From the NCBI GenBank assembly GCA_964243985.1, contig CAXTHJ010000018.1, positions 1 to 40,012 of the forward strand: DNA of 40,012 bases, read 5' to 3'. Source of the DNA: CAIOYC01 sp964243985 (lineage in GTDB: Bacteria; Pseudomonadota; Alphaproteobacteria; Caulobacterales; Caulobacteraceae). Below, piece after piece: positions 27,964 to 36,425 of the stretch. The first letter of the stretch is position 1. Each line of letters begins with the position of its first letter. The notes beneath the pieces are model-generated. The model saw only the letters and a program-made list of their open reading frames with translations, was not told where the DNA came from and made no database searches. A program made the translations under genes and the position numbers.

Positions 27964-28316
27964 GCCTTGGCGTAGGCGGCCAGACGTTCGGCGCGGCGTT
28001 GCTGCGCGTCCATCTTCTGCAGGCTCTTGCGGTCCTTGCGTTCTGCGCGCTTGGCTTCCAGAGCCGCCTGTCCGGCCAGGAAGGCGGCCTTGCGGGCTTC
28101 TTCCTCAGCGGCGAGTCTGGCGGCGACAGCGGCTTCCTTTTCCGCAGCCCGCTGCACACGGATGGCTTCGCGCTGGGCTTCCAAACGTGCATTCCGATCG
28201 ATCGGCTCGGCGGCGGTGATCATCGGCTTGGGTTTGAATTTTTCCAGCAGGGCCTTCTTGGCGTCCGCAGCGGTCTTCTGACGTTCGTTGAAGTCGATTT
28301 TCTTAGCGTGGTTCAT
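27960..28316 (-). CDS. DUF6481-like highly charged coiled-coil protein
   Basis: This 118-residue protein has the N-terminal FNERQKTAADAKKALLEKFKPK pattern I associate with DUF6481, then a long Ala/Glu/Lys/Arg-rich helix (about residues 40-118) predicted to be coiled coil. There is no signal peptide or membrane segment. AGGAA lies 7 nt before the ATG. Function is unknown; the family is common in alphaproteobacteria. It is convergent with the acetyltransferase and separated from tRNA-Gln by 45 nt. Confidence 0.7.
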   Translation of the reverse strand: MNHAKKIDFNERQKTAADAKKALLEKFKPKPMITAAEPIDRNARLEAQREAIRVQRAAEKEAAVAARLAAEEEARKAAFLAGQAALEAKRAERKDRKSLQKMDAQQRRAERLAAYAKA

Positions 28317-28361
28317 GCAGTTCCTATGTGTCGTGAATTCGGCGGTTCGGGACCTTAGACT

Positions 28362-28435
28362 TGGCTGGGGGACTAGGACTCGAACCTAGAATGACGGTAC
28401 CAAAAACCGCAGTGTTACCATTACACCATCCCCCA
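28362..28435 (-). tRNA. tRNA-Gln (TTG)
   Basis: The 74-nt cloverleaf has acceptor stem TGGGGGA/TCCCCCA with CCA encoded, a D arm with GGTAA, an anticodon stem GCGGT/ACCGT around loop TTTTGGT (anticodon TTG), and a T arm with GGTTCGAGTCC. Confidence 0.95.
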
Positions 28436-28632
28436 GGACGGCCGCGGCCAGGGCCCCTGTACGCGCGACGGCGGTGGAGATAGCGCAGCGACTCATTTCT
28501 GGCAACACGATGGAAGCGGCTCATTTGCCATAACGGCTTCGGATTTGACGGCGTCTTCCTAATATATGGCGCCGTTCCACGACAATTCCGCAACGGGCCT
28601 TCGGTTCCGACGGCAAGCGCCGCCTCGCCGCC

Positions 28633-28661
28633 TTGCGGGGGCAAAGGCGCTCCTGTATAGG
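28633..28661 (+). promoter_or_regulatory. sigma-70-like promoter of tRNA-Pro
   Basis: TTGCGG at 28633-28638 and TATAGG at 28656-28661, with a 17-nt spacer, lie 14 nt upstream of the tRNA-Pro 5' end. The remaining 28436-28632 spacer between the tRNAs shows no gene. Confidence 0.5.
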
Positions 28662-28675
28662 CCGCCTTCCTTTGT

Positions 28676-28752
28676 CGGAGTGTAGCTCAGCCTGGTAGAG
28701 CACCACGTTCGGGACGTGGGGGTCGTAGGTTCGAATCCTGCCACTCCGACCA
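28676..28752 (+). tRNA. tRNA-Pro (CGG)
   Basis: The 77-nt cloverleaf has acceptor stem CGGAGTG/CACTCCG with CCA encoded, D arm TAGCTCAGCCTGGTAGAGC, anticodon stem CCACG/CGTGG with loop TTCGGGA (anticodon CGG), and T arm GTAGGTTCGAATCCTGC. Confidence 0.97.
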
Positions 28753-28902
28753 AAGAAGTCAAGGGGTTAAGGGATGTCGCCCGAACGGCGCCCTGAAATG
28801 TTCCCAAATCGCATTCATCGCAGTTCCCGGCGCAAAACGGCTTAGTCGAACATTGCGAGGGCGGGACTTGCATCCGAGCAGCGAAGCGGGCGAAAGCGGG
28901 CC

Positions 28903-30417
28903 ATGCCCATCGCTCGGGATCAGATCCCCGCCCATCTTGCTCTACTGACCTTCGCCGGCCTGCTGATCTTCGTCGGCGTGCATCACGAACCCTGGTTCGA
29001 TGAGGCGCAGGCGTGGCTGATCGCGCGGGAAAGCACGCCCTGGTCTTTGGTGACCCGGGGCGTTCGCTACGAAGGTACGCCGGCCCTCTGGCATGCTCTA
29101 TTATGGACCGTGCAGCGGCTCGGGCTGCCCTACGGCGGGCTGTGGCTGGTGAGTTCGTCGCTCGCGGTCGCCGGCGCTTCGCTTGTTCTTTACAAATCGC
29201 CGTTTCCGCTCTGGATGCGCATAGGGCTGATCTTCTCCTACTTCTTCGCCTATCAATACGCGGTGGTGGCGCGCAGTTATGCGTTGGACCTTTTATTGCT
29301 GCCGCTTCTGGCCTGGCTGTTCGAGCGTCGCCTTCAGCGCCCTCTCGTCTATGGCGCCGTGCTGGGCTTGCTCGCCAACGCCAACGCCCACAGTTTCATG
29401 CTGGCGGGCATCTTGGCTCTGGAGTTCGCCTGGTCGGCGCGCCACCGGCTGCTGAAGGGTGACATCAGAATTTTTGCGGGGGGGCTGCTGTTTAGCGCCT
29501 TAGCGCTGGCTGCAGTCTTCCAGGCCTGGCCGCCCAAGGACATCAACTTCATCATCCCGAGGAAGGGTGACAACCCGTTCTTGAACACCCTCATCCTCTT
29601 CAGTGAAGCCTTCATCGAGAGAGGGGACATCTTTTCCCTAAAGAGCCCCACCCTGCCCTGGCGGATCGCCGGCATGACGTTGACGATGGCGGTGCTCATT
29701 CCCTGCGTACCGCTCTGGTTCAAGGCGCGGCGGCTACCGCTCACCATCTACCTGATGGGCGCCCTGATCACCTTTTCGGTCCTGAAGTACGGTAACTTCT
29801 GGCACGCGGGGATCATTTTTTTGACCTTCGTCTTCTGCCTCTGGATCAGTTGGGCGCACCGCACTGAGCCGCCCCTTTGGGCCCAGCGGTGGCTGCCGGT
29901 AAGCTTGGCGGGCCTCCTCGCGTTTCAAGTCTGGTGCGCCGGCGCGGCGGGTTTTCGGGATGTGTTGACGCCTTATTCGGCTGCGCCCGCCATGGCTCGG
30001 GCTGTGATCGACCATCGCGCGCGCCATCCAGGCGAGCGGGTCGGCGTTGCGGGGTTCAAGGCCTTCGCCATCCTGCCCTGGATGCCGACCAACGTCTTCG
30101 CCAACTACGAAGGCGGCGCCGCTCATCCCGCCTATTACCTCTGGCGCATGGGAGAAGATCCCATCCCGGGTCTGAACGAGCCGCTGTGGCGGAAAATGGC
30201 GGCGGCCGGGTACGACCGGCTGCTGCTTTCCACCTTCAACGTCATGGGCTTCAATGGGCCGGCCCGCTATATCATCGACGCCTGGCGAGCCGGCTATTGC
30301 CCCACCGCCGTCTTCAAGGGCGCGATGGTTTGGAAGACCTACGCGCTTGAGACCGACGACATGATGATCTTCGACCGGTGCGCCCCGCAGCCGGTGCGCC
30401 ACAAGATTTCGCCGTGA
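28903..30417 (+). CDS. GT-C-type membrane glycosyltransferase-like protein
   Basis: This 504-residue polytopic inner-membrane protein has about ten hydrophobic segments. After the first comes the periplasmic loop VHHEPWFDEAQAWLIARESTPWSLV, whose Asp-Glu pair matches the catalytic acidic motif of GT-C/GT39-like enzymes that use polyprenyl-phosphate sugars. VVARSYALDLLLLPLLAW and GLLANANAHSFMLAGILALEFAW are also typical. The C-terminal 130 residues are a soluble, probably periplasmic domain. The substrate is unknown, with a role in envelope glycan or lipid modification likely. The start at 28903 lacks a strong SD, and a nearby upstream start is possible. Confidence 0.75.
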   Translation: MPIARDQIPAHLALLTFAGLLIFVGVHHEPWFDEAQAWLIARESTPWSLVTRGVRYEGTPALWHALLWTVQRLGLPYGGLWLVSSSLAVAGASLVLYKSPFPLWMRIGLIFSYFFAYQYAVVARSYALDLLLLPLLAWLFERRLQRPLVYGAVLGLLANANAHSFMLAGILALEFAWSARHRLLKGDIRIFAGGLLFSALALAAVFQAWPPKDINFIIPRKGDNPFLNTLILFSEAFIERGDIFSLKSPTLPWRIAGMTLTMAVLIPCVPLWFKARRLPLTIYLMGALITFSVLKYGNFWHAGIIFLTFVFCLWISWAHRTEPPLWAQRWLPVSLAGLLAFQVWCAGAAGFRDVLTPYSAAPAMARAVIDHRARHPGERVGVAGFKAFAILPWMPTNVFANYEGGAAHPAYYLWRMGEDPIPGLNEPLWRKMAAAGYDRLLLSTFNVMGFNGPARYIIDAWRAGYCPTAVFKGAMVWKTYALETDDMMIFDRCAPQPVRHKISP

Positions 30418-30487
30418 CGGCGACGGCGTTTGACCCCAGGCCCGGGCGCTGCGAGGGTGATGCAGGATTTCAGGTGAGCCAAAGACC

Positions 30488-32266
30488 GTGAAGCAGTTTC
30501 TCCTCACCATGGCGGGCGTGTTCGCCGGGCTGATCCTTTTCTTCGTCGGCGTGCCGTTCGTGCTGATCGCGTCCCTCGCCGGATCGGCCAAGCCCGCGCC
30601 GCCGCCGTCCAACGCCATCCTGACCCTCGACCTGCGCGGCGCCCTGGCCGATCAGGAGGCGCAGAACCCGCTATCGTTCATGCAGGGCCGCACCCTCTCT
30701 GTGCTTTCCACTGTGGAGACCCTGCGCCGCGCGGAGCACGACAATCGGGTCAAGGGCCTCCTGATCCGTTTACCTGAGGGCGGCCTATCCCCCGCCGCCG
30801 CGGACGAGCTCGGCGTCGCCATCCGCGCCTTCCATGCCTCCGGCAAGCCGGTGATCGCCCACAGCCAGGGCATCTATCCCTCCGGCGTCTCCACCGCCGC
30901 CTATATGCTGGGCGCGGCGTCCGGCCAGTTCTGGATGCAGCCGTCCAGCTCGCTGCAGTCCGTCGGCGTCGCCACTGAGGAGACCTTCTTCAAGCGCGCC
31001 TTCGATAAATACGGCGTGAAGGCCGATTACGAACAGCGCTATCAATATAAAAACGCGGTCAATCCCTATCTCTATGACGACTTTACTCCGGCCCACCGAG
31101 AGGCGGAGCTCGGCTGGATGGGCTCCATCTATTCCAGCGAACTGGCCGAGGCCGCCGCCGACCGCAAGCTGGATCCCGCACGCCTGAAGGCCACTTTGGA
31201 GGCGGGTCCCTATTCGGCGGAAGACGCCGCCGCACGCGGTCTGATCGATCATGTGGGCCAGGAGCACGATGCGGAAGCTGTGCTGAAATTCCGGGCCGGT
31301 GCGGACGCCAAGCTGATCGATCTTGCCAGCTATCGCAGCTCCACGCTCTCCACCTTAAGTACCGGCGGAGCCAGCATCGCGGTGATCGGCGCGGAGGGCG
31401 ACATCGTCACCGGCACGGCCAACAGTACGGGCTTCACCTCATCCTCCGGCGTCTATTCCGACGATGTGGCCAAGGCCTTTTATGACGCCATCGCCGACAA
31501 GGATGTGAAGGCGATCGTCTTCCGCGTCTCCTCTCCCGGCGGATCGGATACGGCGTCCGAGCAGATCCTGGCGGCCGTGAACGCGGCCAAGGCGGCGGGC
31601 AAGCCCGTGGTGGTTTCCATGGGGACCTATGCGGCGTCGGGCGGCTACTGGATATCCTCGCAAGCGTCGGAGATCGTGGCCGAGCCCACCACGCTCACCG
31701 GTTCCATCGGCGTCTTCGGCGGCAAGTTCGTAATCGGACCAGCGTTGGCGAGGTTCGGCATCGACACAAGGGGGCTGAACATCGGCGGCGATTATGCGGC
31801 CGCGTTCGGATCGGCTGAGGAATTCACCCCGACGCAGCGGGCGCAGTTCTCCAGCTGGATGGATCACATCTATGCTGGTTTCGTGAACCGGGTTGCGGTG
31901 GGGCGACGCCTGTCGCCTGAACGGGTGCAGGAGATCGCTAAGGGACGGGTCTGGACCGGCGCGCAGGCGCAGCAACTTGGCCTGATAGACAGGCTTGGTG
32001 GTTTTTACGACGCGGTGGCGGAGGCCAAGCGGCTCGGCGGCGTTCCGCCGGGCGAGACCGTCGGATTAAAGCTCTTTCCTGGACACAAGTCGCCGTTCGA
32101 GGCGTTGCAGCACGTTATGGGCGTCAGCGCAGTCTCCTTGCGAACCATCGCCGCCGCCGGCTGGCTCTTGGGCGATCCTCGCGCGCAGAGCCTGATGGAT
32201 GAGATGATACGCGCTCGCGCGGGCGTTCAGAACTCCACCGTGATGGCGCCGCAGACGATCCGCTGA
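30488..32266 (+). CDS. sppA: signal peptide peptidase SppA, long (67K) form
   Basis: SppA degrades cleaved signal peptides at the membrane with a Ser/Lys dyad. The 592-residue protein has an N-terminal anchor (about residues 5-33) and two S49 repeats, as in E. coli SppA. The first repeat holds the general-base Lys in YQYKNAVNPYLYDD; the second holds the nucleophile Ser in GTYAASGGYWISSQA, followed by PTTLTGSIGVFGGKF. The start is a GTG at 30488 with AGGTGAG upstream. It is a single gene, separated by 171 nt from the next with no recognisable element between. Confidence 0.94.
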   Translation: MKQFLLTMAGVFAGLILFFVGVPFVLIASLAGSAKPAPPPSNAILTLDLRGALADQEAQNPLSFMQGRTLSVLSTVETLRRAEHDNRVKGLLIRLPEGGLSPAAADELGVAIRAFHASGKPVIAHSQGIYPSGVSTAAYMLGAASGQFWMQPSSSLQSVGVATEETFFKRAFDKYGVKADYEQRYQYKNAVNPYLYDDFTPAHREAELGWMGSIYSSELAEAAADRKLDPARLKATLEAGPYSAEDAAARGLIDHVGQEHDAEAVLKFRAGADAKLIDLASYRSSTLSTLSTGGASIAVIGAEGDIVTGTANSTGFTSSSGVYSDDVAKAFYDAIADKDVKAIVFRVSSPGGSDTASEQILAAVNAAKAAGKPVVVSMGTYAASGGYWISSQASEIVAEPTTLTGSIGVFGGKFVIGPALARFGIDTRGLNIGGDYAAAFGSAEEFTPTQRAQFSSWMDHIYAGFVNRVAVGRRLSPERVQEIAKGRVWTGAQAQQLGLIDRLGGFYDAVAEAKRLGGVPPGETVGLKLFPGHKSPFEALQHVMGVSAVSLRTIAAAGWLLGDPRAQSLMDEMIRARAGVQNSTVMAPQTIR

Positions 32267-32437
32267 AGGGGAAGCGGAGGTTCATGTACGGGCTGAAGCG
32301 TGAAAGGCGATATGGCGTCAGCGCACCGGAACGATCAGCGAGGCCGATCATAAACCACCGAGCAACGGCGTTGCGCCGCTTGCTAAACCTCGGTCGAGGC
32401 TCGATCTTTACGCCACATCTTTTATCAGCGAGGTCTC

Positions 32438-32842
32438 ATGGCCGATATCCGCGTCGTCACCACGAATTTCGCCGTCGCGCCTCAGCTAGACCCTAGCGAC
32501 ATGGCGGATGCCGCCGACCTGGGATTCAGGCTCGTCATCAACAACCGGCCGGACGGCGAAGCGCCAGGTCAGCCGACAGCAGCCGAGATGAAGCAAGCGG
32601 CTGAGGCGGCTGGACTCGCCTATGTGCATATTCCGGTTCGGGGCGGCCCGGACGCCGCAGAAGTGCAGGCGGTGAGAGAGGTCGTCGAGGCTACGCCCGG
32701 TCCCGTTTTAGCCTTTTGCCGGTCGGGCGCCCGCTCCATCATCACCTGGTCCATCGGCCAGGCGCAAAGCGGCACGCCCAGTCAGGACTTGATCGATCTG
32801 GGACGAGAAGCGGGTTATGATCTCTCCGGCGTTCTCGGATGA
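32438..32842 (+). CDS. TIGR01244-type phosphatase/sulfurtransferase-like protein
   Basis: This 134-residue protein has a DSP/PTP-like fold, with VAPQLDPSDMADAADLGFRLVINNRPDGEAPGQPTAAE at the N-terminus and the active-site loop AFCRSGARS (CX5R). Members are often fused to or encoded next to beta-lactamase-fold persulfide dioxygenases (Blh/ETHE1 type). Here a metallo-beta-lactamase-fold protein is encoded 256 bp downstream, but that one looks like a LACTB2-type hydrolase. A cytosolic role in sulfide or phosphoester metabolism is inferred. The ATG at 32438 has GAGG upstream. Confidence 0.85.
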   Translation: MADIRVVTTNFAVAPQLDPSDMADAADLGFRLVINNRPDGEAPGQPTAAEMKQAAEAAGLAYVHIPVRGGPDAAEVQAVREVVEATPGPVLAFCRSGARSIITWSIGQAQSGTPSQDLIDLGREAGYDLSGVLG

Positions 32843-32857
32843 GCGGGCGAGCAAAGA

Positions 32858-33016
32858 TCAGCGGCCGATCGCCACCCTGACCGCGCCCATAGGCAAAGGT
32901 TCTTCATGGCAACTGGCGGTGACCAGCATTGAAAGCTGCATCGCGGCGATACAGAGGATGGCCGCAACGGGCGGCTGGAGCCGTTTTGACACAAAGACGA
33001 TGGCGCGAGCGGGCAT
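32858..33016 (-). CDS. possible small membrane or secreted protein
   Basis: A 52-codon minus-strand frame starts at an ATG (33016) with AAGGA 9 nt upstream. It encodes a basic N-terminus (MPARAIVFVSKRLQPP), a hydrophobic stretch (VAAILCIAAMQLSMLVTA, about 17-34) and a short tail. The pattern suits a signal or single membrane segment. No family is recognised, and the frame extends to 33148 without a clear start, so this is tentative. Confidence 0.3.
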   Translation of the reverse strand: MPARAIVFVSKRLQPPVAAILCIAAMQLSMLVTASCHEEPLPMGAVRVAIGR

Positions 33017-33097
33017 GACGGCGGTCCTTAAGGCTTTCTTACCGCCCTTTCGCAAAGCCCGCGCCAGATGTCGCGCCCTGGAGATCGCGAGCGCCTT

Positions 33098-33979
33098 ATG
33101 ATCCCCTTCGTGCGCGATATGGCGTTTGAGTATGGCGTCGTTGATCAAGTCTCGCCGTTGATCCGGCGGATCATCGCCAACAATCCCGGTCCCTTCACCT
33201 TCCTTGGCACCGGCGCCTACATCGTCGGCTCAGGCGAAGTGGCGGTGATCGATCCTGGGCCGCTGATGAACGACCACCTCGACGCCATTCTCGAAGCGAC
33301 CGCGGGAGAGACCATCACTGCTATTCTCACCACCCATACGCACATCGATCACTCGCCGCTGGCCCATCCGCTCAAGACCAGGACCGGCGCGCCGATCTAC
33401 GGCCGGCGCGATCCCAAGGCGCCGTCCGGCTTTGAAGAGACTGGCGAGGCGAACTTTCGGCCAGACATTGAGATCAGGGACGGCGCCCGTGTCCTTGGCC
33501 CGGGTTGGACGCTTGAGGCGATCGCCACGCCGGGGCACGCCTCCAACCACGTCTGCTACAGCCTCGCGGAAGAGAACGCCCTTTTCTCCGGCGATCACGT
33601 CATGGGCTGGTCCACCACTGTGGTGAGCCCGCCTGACGGCGACATGGGCGATTATTACGCCAGCCTCGACAAGGTGCAGGCGCGAGGCTTTAAGACCCTC
33701 TGGCCGACGCACGGCCCGCCGATCACCGACGTCGCGCCTTTCCTCGCCGCCTACCGCAGTCATCGCCTGGACCGTGAGCGGCAGATTCTGGCGCAATTAG
33801 CGGAGGGGCGGCGAAGCATCAAAGAGATGGTGCCGATTATGTACGCCGCCGTCGATCCCCGCCTGCATCCCGCCGCCGCTCACTCGGTCTTGGCCCACCT
33901 GATCCACCTCGTTCGGATCGGCCAAGTCATCAGCGACGAAGCACCGTCTATTGGCGGAATGTTCCGCCTTGCCGGCTAA
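33098..33979 (+). CDS. metallo-beta-lactamase-fold hydrolase (LACTB2-like)
   Basis: In this 293-residue MBL-fold hydrolase the metal motif THTHIDHSPLAHPL supplies HxHxDH, and ATPGHASNHVCY, FSGDHVMGWS and WPTHGPP supply the remaining ligand positions, so it should be an active binuclear enzyme. Its C-terminal winged-helix-like region (QLAEGRRSIKEMVPIMYAAVDPRLHPAAAHSVLAHLIHL) is typical of LACTB2-like proteins, some of which act on RNA or thioesters. I prefer the ATG at 33098, where similarity starts; an ATG at 33068 is in frame. It ends 5 nt from the convergent recA stop. Confidence 0.88.
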   Translation: MIPFVRDMAFEYGVVDQVSPLIRRIIANNPGPFTFLGTGAYIVGSGEVAVIDPGPLMNDHLDAILEATAGETITAILTTHTHIDHSPLAHPLKTRTGAPIYGRRDPKAPSGFEETGEANFRPDIEIRDGARVLGPGWTLEAIATPGHASNHVCYSLAEENALFSGDHVMGWSTTVVSPPDGDMGDYYASLDKVQARGFKTLWPTHGPPITDVAPFLAAYRSHRLDRERQILAQLAEGRRSIKEMVPIMYAAVDPRLHPAAAHSVLAHLIHLVRIGQVISDEAPSIGGMFRLAG

Positions 33980-33984
33980 GGCTA

Positions 33985-35055
33985 TCAGTCCTCATCATCT
34001 TCCGGTTGCGGCGCGCCCAGGAGTTCGTCGGCGATCACCACAGCGTTGCCGCGCACCGCCTTCTCGATCTCATCGGCCATGTCGGGGTTCTTCTTCAGGA
34101 ACTCGCGCACGTTCTCGCGGCCCTGTCCGATGCGGGTGGAGTTGTAGGAGAACCAGGAGCCGGATTTCTCCACCACCCCGGCCTTGACGCCAAGGTCGAT
34201 GATCTCGCCGAGCTTGGAGATGCCCTCCCCATACATGATGTCGAACTCGACTTCGCGGAACGGGGGCGCCACCTTGTTCTTCACCACCTTCACCCGGACG
34301 TTGTTGCCGACGATCTCGTCCCGCAGTTTGATCGAGCCGGTGCGGCGGATGTCGAGACGAACGGAGGCGTAGAACTTCAGGGCGTTGCCGCCGGTGGTGG
34401 TCTCCGGGCTGCCGTACATCACACCGATCTTCATGCGAATCTGATTGATGAAGAGGACGATGCACTTGGACTTCGAGATTGAGGCAGTGAGCTTGCGCAA
34501 GGCCTGGCTCATCAGCCGCGCCTGAAGGCCCGGCAGACTATCGCCCATCTCACCTTCGAGTTCCGCGCGGGGGGTCAAGGCGGCGACGGAATCGATCACC
34601 ACGATGTCCACAGCGCCGGAGCGAACCAAGGTGTCCGTAATCTCAAGCGCCTGCTCGCCGGCGTCCGGCTGCGACACCAAAAGATTATCGAGGTTGACCC
34701 CAAGCCTCTGGGCATAACCCGGATCGAGGGCGTGTTCGGCGTCCACGAAAGCGGCGACGCCGCCGGATTTTTGCACCTCCGCCACAACGTGCAGAGCAAG
34801 AGTGGTCTTGCCGGAGGATTCCGGCCCAAACACCTCGATCACCCGTCCGCGGGGCAGACCGCCGATGCCCAAGGCGAGGTCCAAGCCGAGCGACCCCGTG
34901 GACACGGACTCGATCTGCACAGCGGCTCCCTTGGAGCCAAGCTTCATCACCGAGCCTTTGCCAAACGCCCGGTCGATCTGCGATAGCGCCGCCTCTAAAG
35001 CGCGCTGCCGGTCACCTTCATCTCGTCCCACTAATCTCAACACCGCTTGAGTCAT
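33985..35055 (-). CDS. recA: recombinase RecA
   Basis: RecA forms filaments on single-stranded DNA, drives strand exchange and triggers LexA self-cleavage. The 356-residue protein has Walker A GPESSGKTT, the LINQIRMKIGVMYGSPETTTGGNALKFYASVRLDIRR core with DNA-binding loop L2, and an acidic tail QPEDDED. An SOS box lies about 92 bp upstream. The start at 35055 follows a GGACGATG-like weak SD. It is a single-gene transcription unit, tail to tail with the MBL hydrolase. Confidence 0.98.
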   Translation of the reverse strand: MTQAVLRLVGRDEGDRQRALEAALSQIDRAFGKGSVMKLGSKGAAVQIESVSTGSLGLDLALGIGGLPRGRVIEVFGPESSGKTTLALHVVAEVQKSGGVAAFVDAEHALDPGYAQRLGVNLDNLLVSQPDAGEQALEITDTLVRSGAVDIVVIDSVAALTPRAELEGEMGDSLPGLQARLMSQALRKLTASISKSKCIVLFINQIRMKIGVMYGSPETTTGGNALKFYASVRLDIRRTGSIKLRDEIVGNNVRVKVVKNKVAPPFREVEFDIMYGEGISKLGEIIDLGVKAGVVEKSGSWFSYNSTRIGQGRENVREFLKKNPDMADEIEKAVRGNAVVIADELLGAPQPEDDED

Positions 35056-35146
35056 CGATCATCGTCCTATGGCACGATTCCCGGCGACGTGCGGGAATGT
35101 CGAAGACAATTCGTACCATCTTTGTTCTCATAGGCAAGAGAAATAT

Positions 35147-35161
35147 GTTCTCCTGATGTTC
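35147..35161 (-). promoter_or_regulatory. LexA (SOS) box of recA
   Basis: The minus strand reads GAACATCAGGAGAAC, an exact GAAC-N7-GAAC direct repeat, the alphaproteobacterial LexA site (GTTC-N7-GTTC on the other strand). A possible promoter (TTGCCT, 16 nt, TACGAA) lies just downstream, so LexA would cover its upstream edge. Confidence 0.85.
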
Positions 35162-35188
35162 CGGCTAGCGGGGTCGGAGCCGTTCGGC

Positions 35189-35218
35189 TCAAGCCGCGTC
35201 AGTTCAAGCCGCGTCGGC
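35189..35218. repeat. 15-bp tandem duplication spanning the MFS stop codon
   Basis: Two 15-bp units (35189-35203 and 35204-35218, 13/15 identical) share TCAAGCCGCGTC. The second unit contains the last codons and stop of the MFS gene; the first repeats the same DAA-stop just beyond it, giving a second stop codon in frame. Confidence 0.75.
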
Positions 35219-36412
35219 TCGGGCCAACGCATGGCGAAAGAGGCGCAGGATGACCGCCAACGTGATGCAAGCGACCGCCGTCAAGGCGGCGTCGGCGAAT
35301 AGTCCGCCGTTGAGGCCATGCGCTGCGAACGCTGCGCCATCGATGATCTGCATATAGGTGAGCGGAATGGCGCTCGACGCGAAGAGAAGGCCGAACTGGG
35401 TGGCGGCCAGCGGGTTGTCTTCACCCAGGGCGTTTAAGGAGATCACGTTCGAGACGGCGAACGCCGCCGCCTGGAAGACATTCTCGCCGAGCATCGCCAG
35501 GCCGAACATGGCTGGCGTCCTGGGTAGCCCCATCAACAGGAAGCTGAATCCGGCGCCCAAGAGGCCCAACACGATATACAGGACCCTTGGGCGAAGCCCC
35601 GCGCCCAATCTCGGCGCCAGCAAGCTTCCGACCACGCCGGCGACGCACACGCCTGCGCCGCCGATCAGCCCGGCCATCGCCTCGCCGGTGTGAAAGTTTT
35701 GCGCGAAGCCCGAAAGCGAATTGGTCAAGGCGAAGGCGGTCGCCGGCGACACGAAGAGGAGCAGGGTCCAGAGCACGATCGGCCGGCGGACCACCCGGTA
35801 GACGTCCGTCGCAAAGGCGACGACCCCCTCGCGCGCCAATCGCGCGTCGGCGGACGCACAGGGCGTCATCAGCAGCAGCGGCAGCGCCAGAAGACTGGAG
35901 CCGCCCAGCACAAGCGCGCCGAGCGGCTCAGGCAGGCCGCGAAAGATCGGTATGGCGATGGCGGCGATCAGCCCTCCCGAGGCGATGTTCACCGCCGCAA
36001 ACCAGGATCCCAGCGCGCCTTGATGCTGACGATCCACAAGCTCGCCAAACCACCCTCCGCAGGCGGCCGCCACAAGGTAGGCGCCAAGATTGGACAGAAA
36101 AAAGAAGGCGGGCAGCACCTCCAGGCGTTTGACGAACAGGAAGGCTGCAGCGCTGCAAAAGCCGGTGAGCAGGGTGAAGAGGACCGCCCACGTTCGACGG
36201 GAGAACCGCCAGTCGAGAAGCGGCGCCATCACAAAGCTCACAAACCCCGGCGCCAGCGCCATCGCGGTGATGGCTGCGATGCGGCTGGCCGGCGCATGCT
36301 GCGCCGCCAGGAGCTGCGGCATGGTGATCAACAACAGCGCGCCATTCACCCCCAGCGGCCATAGCCCCAGGCCAAGAAGCCAGATCGGGGGGTGCGGGCT
36401 ATGGGGCGTCAT
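35204..36412 (-). CDS. MFS transporter, AmpG/PAT-like
   Basis: This 402-residue inner-membrane transporter has about 12 hydrophobic helices. The N-terminal LLGLGLWPLGVNGALLLITMPQLLAAQHAPASRIAAITAMALAPGFVSFVMAPLLDWRFSRRTW, with a conserved DxxFSRR loop after helix 2, resembles AmpG/PAT-type permeases (muropeptide or acetyl-CoA carriers). The substrate cannot be assigned. A late GEDNPLAATQFGLLFASSAIP loop is also typical of that group. The ATG at 36412 has only a weak SD and lies 13 nt after the CNT transporter stop, so the two are cotranscribed. Confidence 0.82.
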   Translation of the reverse strand: MTPHSPHPPIWLLGLGLWPLGVNGALLLITMPQLLAAQHAPASRIAAITAMALAPGFVSFVMAPLLDWRFSRRTWAVLFTLLTGFCSAAAFLFVKRLEVLPAFFFLSNLGAYLVAAACGGWFGELVDRQHQGALGSWFAAVNIASGGLIAAIAIPIFRGLPEPLGALVLGGSSLLALPLLLMTPCASADARLAREGVVAFATDVYRVVRRPIVLWTLLLFVSPATAFALTNSLSGFAQNFHTGEAMAGLIGGAGVCVAGVVGSLLAPRLGAGLRPRVLYIVLGLLGAGFSFLLMGLPRTPAMFGLAMLGENVFQAAAFAVSNVISLNALGEDNPLAATQFGLLFASSAIPLTYMQIIDGAAFAAHGLNGGLFADAALTAVACITLAVILRLFRHALARADAA

Positions 36413-36425
36413 CTGGTCTTGGCGC

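Noticed and set aside
28436..28675. Possible attachment site or island boundary at the tRNA pair
   Set aside because: No integrase, no repeated tRNA 3' end and no accessory genes lie nearby in the window.
28559..28873. Open frame of 104 codons antisense to tRNA-Pro, containing GVAGFEPTTPTSRTWCSTRL
   Set aside because: This peptide is the well-known false translation of the antisense strand of a tRNA gene; the tRNA explains the sequence.
32267..32437. Plus-strand frame between sppA and the TIGR01244 gene
   Set aside because: It has no SD, no recognisable domain and overlaps the next gene out of frame; I see nothing supported in this spacer.
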